Assembly: GCA_036554605.1 (NCBI GenBank)
Contig: DATBMY010000380.1
Span: 1 to 6,621 of the forward strand
Reading direction: 5' to 3'
DNA length: 6,621 nucleotides
Origin: DATBMY01 sp036554605
GTDB taxonomy: Bacteria > Acidobacteriota > Blastocatellia > UBA7656
Position 1 is the first letter of the stretch. Every line of letters begins with the position of its first letter. The position numbers and the translations under genes are program-made. A model generated the notes under the pieces. The model worked only from the letters and a program-made list of their open reading frames with translations. It was not told the origin of the DNA and did no database searches. Of this stretch, positions 5,287-6,621 are shown piece by piece.

Positions 5287-5381
5287 TTGGATTTTGGATT
5301 TTGGATTTTGGATCAGGGAACCGGATTGCGATCAGCCTCTTTACTGGTCAAGTCTCCGGCAATCCAAAATCTCAAATCCAA
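5287..5381. repeat. Inverted heptamer-repeat element (TTGGATT arms) between holA and encapsulin
   Basis: Nearly four tandem TTGGATT heptamers occupy 5287-5313. Positions 5361-5381 hold the complement as AATCCAA, a degenerate AATCTCA, and AATCCAA. The arms 5287-5307 and 5361-5381 can pair over 21 bases with two mismatches, enclosing a 53-base loop. A competing stem is available, GGATTGC (5323-5329) with GCAATCC (5359-5365). The element fills most of the 112-base gap, starting just after the holA stop and ending close to the encapsulin ribosome-binding site. It could attenuate read-through or be a dispersed repeat. I found no convincing promoter for the encapsulin gene inside it. Confidence 0.8.
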
Positions 5382-5384
5382 AAT

Positions 5385-6443
5385 TCAGAATATACCCCAG
5401 CGCGCGCTCTCGGGCAAAGTCAATTCAGCTATAAGAAATTGAATTTGCAGCCGCGGGGTCGCTTCGGAATTCTTTATAGCGTTATCGACCTGCGCGATGC
5501 GCCTGAGGCCGTGAACAATCTCGTCGCGGGCCGTACGCAGCACGCGCGCGTTGAAAACTTCGGCGTTTCGGCCATATCTGCCGGTGGCCTTATTGACCTC
5601 TTCGGTCGCCGCCTTGCGCGCCATCAATTCCTTTGCCGCGAGCATCCTGCGGTAAAGCCCCGCGAGCGCGCCTAGCAAAAACAGCGGCTCGTTGCCGTCA
5701 TCGAGCAATCTCTCCATCAAACGCAAAGCGCGACGGCGGTCCCGGTCAATGATCGCGTCCCACAACTCCCAGCTACTATGCTCGCGGGCGCGCGGGACGA
5801 GCGCTTCTATCGCGGCGTTGTTGATCATCCCGCCCCCGGCATAAGTCGCGAGCTTATCCAGCTCGTTTACCAGCCGGCTCAATCGCGTCCCGACGAGTCC
5901 CACGAGATATCCCAGCGCGCCTGGCTCTATGCGGCAGTTGCGTCGCATCAGATACTGTTCGGCATAGCGCGCGGCCTGCTGGTCGGTGAGCGGGTCGAAG
6001 ACGACGACCGTGCAGGTCTTCATAAGCGCCGCCGTGATCTTGCGGCGCTGATCGAGCGAGCGCGCCTGGAAGACTACCGTTGCCCGCGGCGACGGGTTCT
6101 TCAGATATTCGAGCACAAGCTCAAGCTCGTTCTCTTTGATCTTGTCGAAGTCGCGTATGACGACTATACGGCGGGCCGCCATCATCGGCAGCTGGTTAGC
6201 ATTATCTATTGCCTGAGCGGCGGTAGTCTTTCCGCCATGCGGCCCATCTCCGCCAATAAAAAAGATGCCGAAGTTAAAGAAGCGGCCCGCCTCGTCGAGC
6301 GTGGAGACGAGCAATTTGAGAGCGCGCTCTTGTAGATACTCTTCCTCGCCCGCGAACAGGTAGAGCGGCTCGATGCGCCCTTCTTTTACCTGCCGGCGAA
6401 ACTGATCATATATTATCCCGTCAAGCCTCTTTTTTCTGCTCAC
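5385..6443 (-). CDS. holA: DNA polymerase III subunit delta
   Basis: The delta subunit is the part of the clamp loader that opens the beta sliding clamp at the replication fork. At 352 residues it has the usual length (E. coli about 343). Visible landmarks are the N-terminal EPLYLFAGEEEYLQE (25-39), which includes the clamp-contacting region and the conserved Tyr-x-Phe-x-Gly; NQLPMMAARRIVVIRD (83-98); the middle segment LVGTRLSRLVNELDKLATYA; and the C-terminal collar helices ending AIKNSEATPRLQIQFLIAEL. The start is GTG at 6441-6443, overlapping the lptE stop as GTGA, with GGAAGGG two bases upstream. This indicates translational coupling with lptE, an lptE-holA order seen in many bacteria. 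The stop at 5385 lies against the heptamer-repeat element. No anomalies were seen in the protein. Confidence 0.95.
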   Translation of the reverse strand: MSRKKRLDGIIYDQFRRQVKEGRIEPLYLFAGEEEYLQERALKLLVSTLDEAGRFFNFGIFFIGGDGPHGGKTTAAQAIDNANQLPMMAARRIVVIRDFDKIKENELELVLEYLKNPSPRATVVFQARSLDQRRKITAALMKTCTVVVFDPLTDQQAARYAEQYLMRRNCRIEPGALGYLVGLVGTRLSRLVNELDKLATYAGGGMINNAAIEALVPRAREHSSWELWDAIIDRDRRRALRLMERLLDDGNEPLFLLGALAGLYRRMLAAKELMARKAATEEVNKATGRYGRNAEVFNARVLRTARDEIVHGLRRIAQVDNAIKNSEATPRLQIQFLIAELTLPESARWGIF

Positions 6444-6621
6444 AGCCCTTCCAGTATCGTAGAAATGAGCGACTGCGCAAACTCTCTGGCGATGCGGTCG
6501 ACTGCCGGGTTCTCTTCGTTAAAGAATGACTGGGGATCATCCGATAGCTCGTATTCGCTCTCAAATGTCATGCGCGAATTCTGGTACAGGATTTTTCGCG
6601 TCCGCCGGTCCCTCAATGACA
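6440..6621 (-). CDS. lptE: LptE-like LPS-assembly lipoprotein, C-terminal part, cut by window edge
   Basis: Only the last 59 residues are present, starting SLRDRRTRKILYQNSRMTFE and continuing SEYELSDDPQSFFNEENPAV, then a helix DRIAREFAQSLISTILEGL and a TGA stop at 6440-6442. The pattern is the typical end of LptE-family proteins: a strand, then (W/Y)xN, then YELSxDPxSFFxEE, then a helix RxAxxFAxxLxxxILE. LptE plugs the LptD barrel in the outer membrane and helps deliver lipopolysaccharide to the surface. The lipoprotein signal peptide lies outside the window. The position directly upstream of holA with a GTGA overlap strengthens the call, since lptE-holA is a recurring neighbour pair in Gram-negative bacteria. 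Confidence 0.85.
   Translation of the reverse strand, partial: SLRDRRTRKILYQNSRMTFESEYELSDDPQSFFNEENPAVDRIAREFAQSLISTILEGL

Noticed and set aside
5340..5351. TTGACC on the minus strand as a -35 for the encapsulin gene
   Set aside because: No acceptable -10 follows at 16-18 bases (the sequence there is CAATCC or similar).
5287..5381. CRISPR array
   Set aside because: Units are 7 bases, contiguous and without spacers; no cas genes are nearby.

Overview
The window looks like a chromosomal housekeeping segment from a GC-rich, Gram-negative-type bacterium. The C-terminal end of an LptE-like outer-membrane LPS-assembly protein implies an outer membrane. The mix of a DUF1844 protein, a PhnP-like metallo-hydrolase, ribF, a 283-residue MazG and heptamer-built intergenic repeats would fit Acidobacteriota (Blastocatellia-like). 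That placement is an inference from gene content and was not tested by search.

Layout. Positions 1-195 (minus) hold the N-terminal part of a short-chain dehydrogenase starting at TTG. Positions 196-318 are intergenic and contain a hairpin whose arms are heptamer repeats. Positions 319-1409 (minus) hold mazG followed by a 70-residue, very hydrophilic protein. Positions 1410-1554 are a divergent promoter region. Positions 1555-3916 (plus) hold a DUF1844 protein, a PhnP-like metallo-hydrolase overlapping it by ATGA, and ribF. Positions 3917-4010 hold a recognisable promoter and the rpsT leader, followed by rpsT (S20) at 4011-4277. A 17-bp bidirectional terminator at 4309-4346 separates rpsT from the convergent minus-strand unit at 4391-6621. 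That unit reads, in transcription order, lptE C-terminus, holA (GTGA overlap), a second heptamer-repeat element, and an encapsulin shell protein. No stretch without a gene reaches 300 bases.

How the genes work together. Most are core functions: nucleotide-pool sanitation (MazG), flavin cofactor synthesis (RibF), the ribosome (S20), clamp loading (HolA) and LPS transport (LptE). The outlier is a complete family-1-type encapsulin, a self-assembling protein nanocompartment, sitting between holA and rpsT. Neither neighbour looks like a cargo enzyme, and the shell carries an Arg/Lys-rich C-terminal tail. This orphan encapsulin is the most interesting item. Secondary points are two intergenic elements built from inverted heptamer repeats, a two-codon start-stop minigene directly before rpsT, a 9-bp direct repeat filling the spacer of the rpsT promoter, and an altered riboflavin-kinase loop in RibF.
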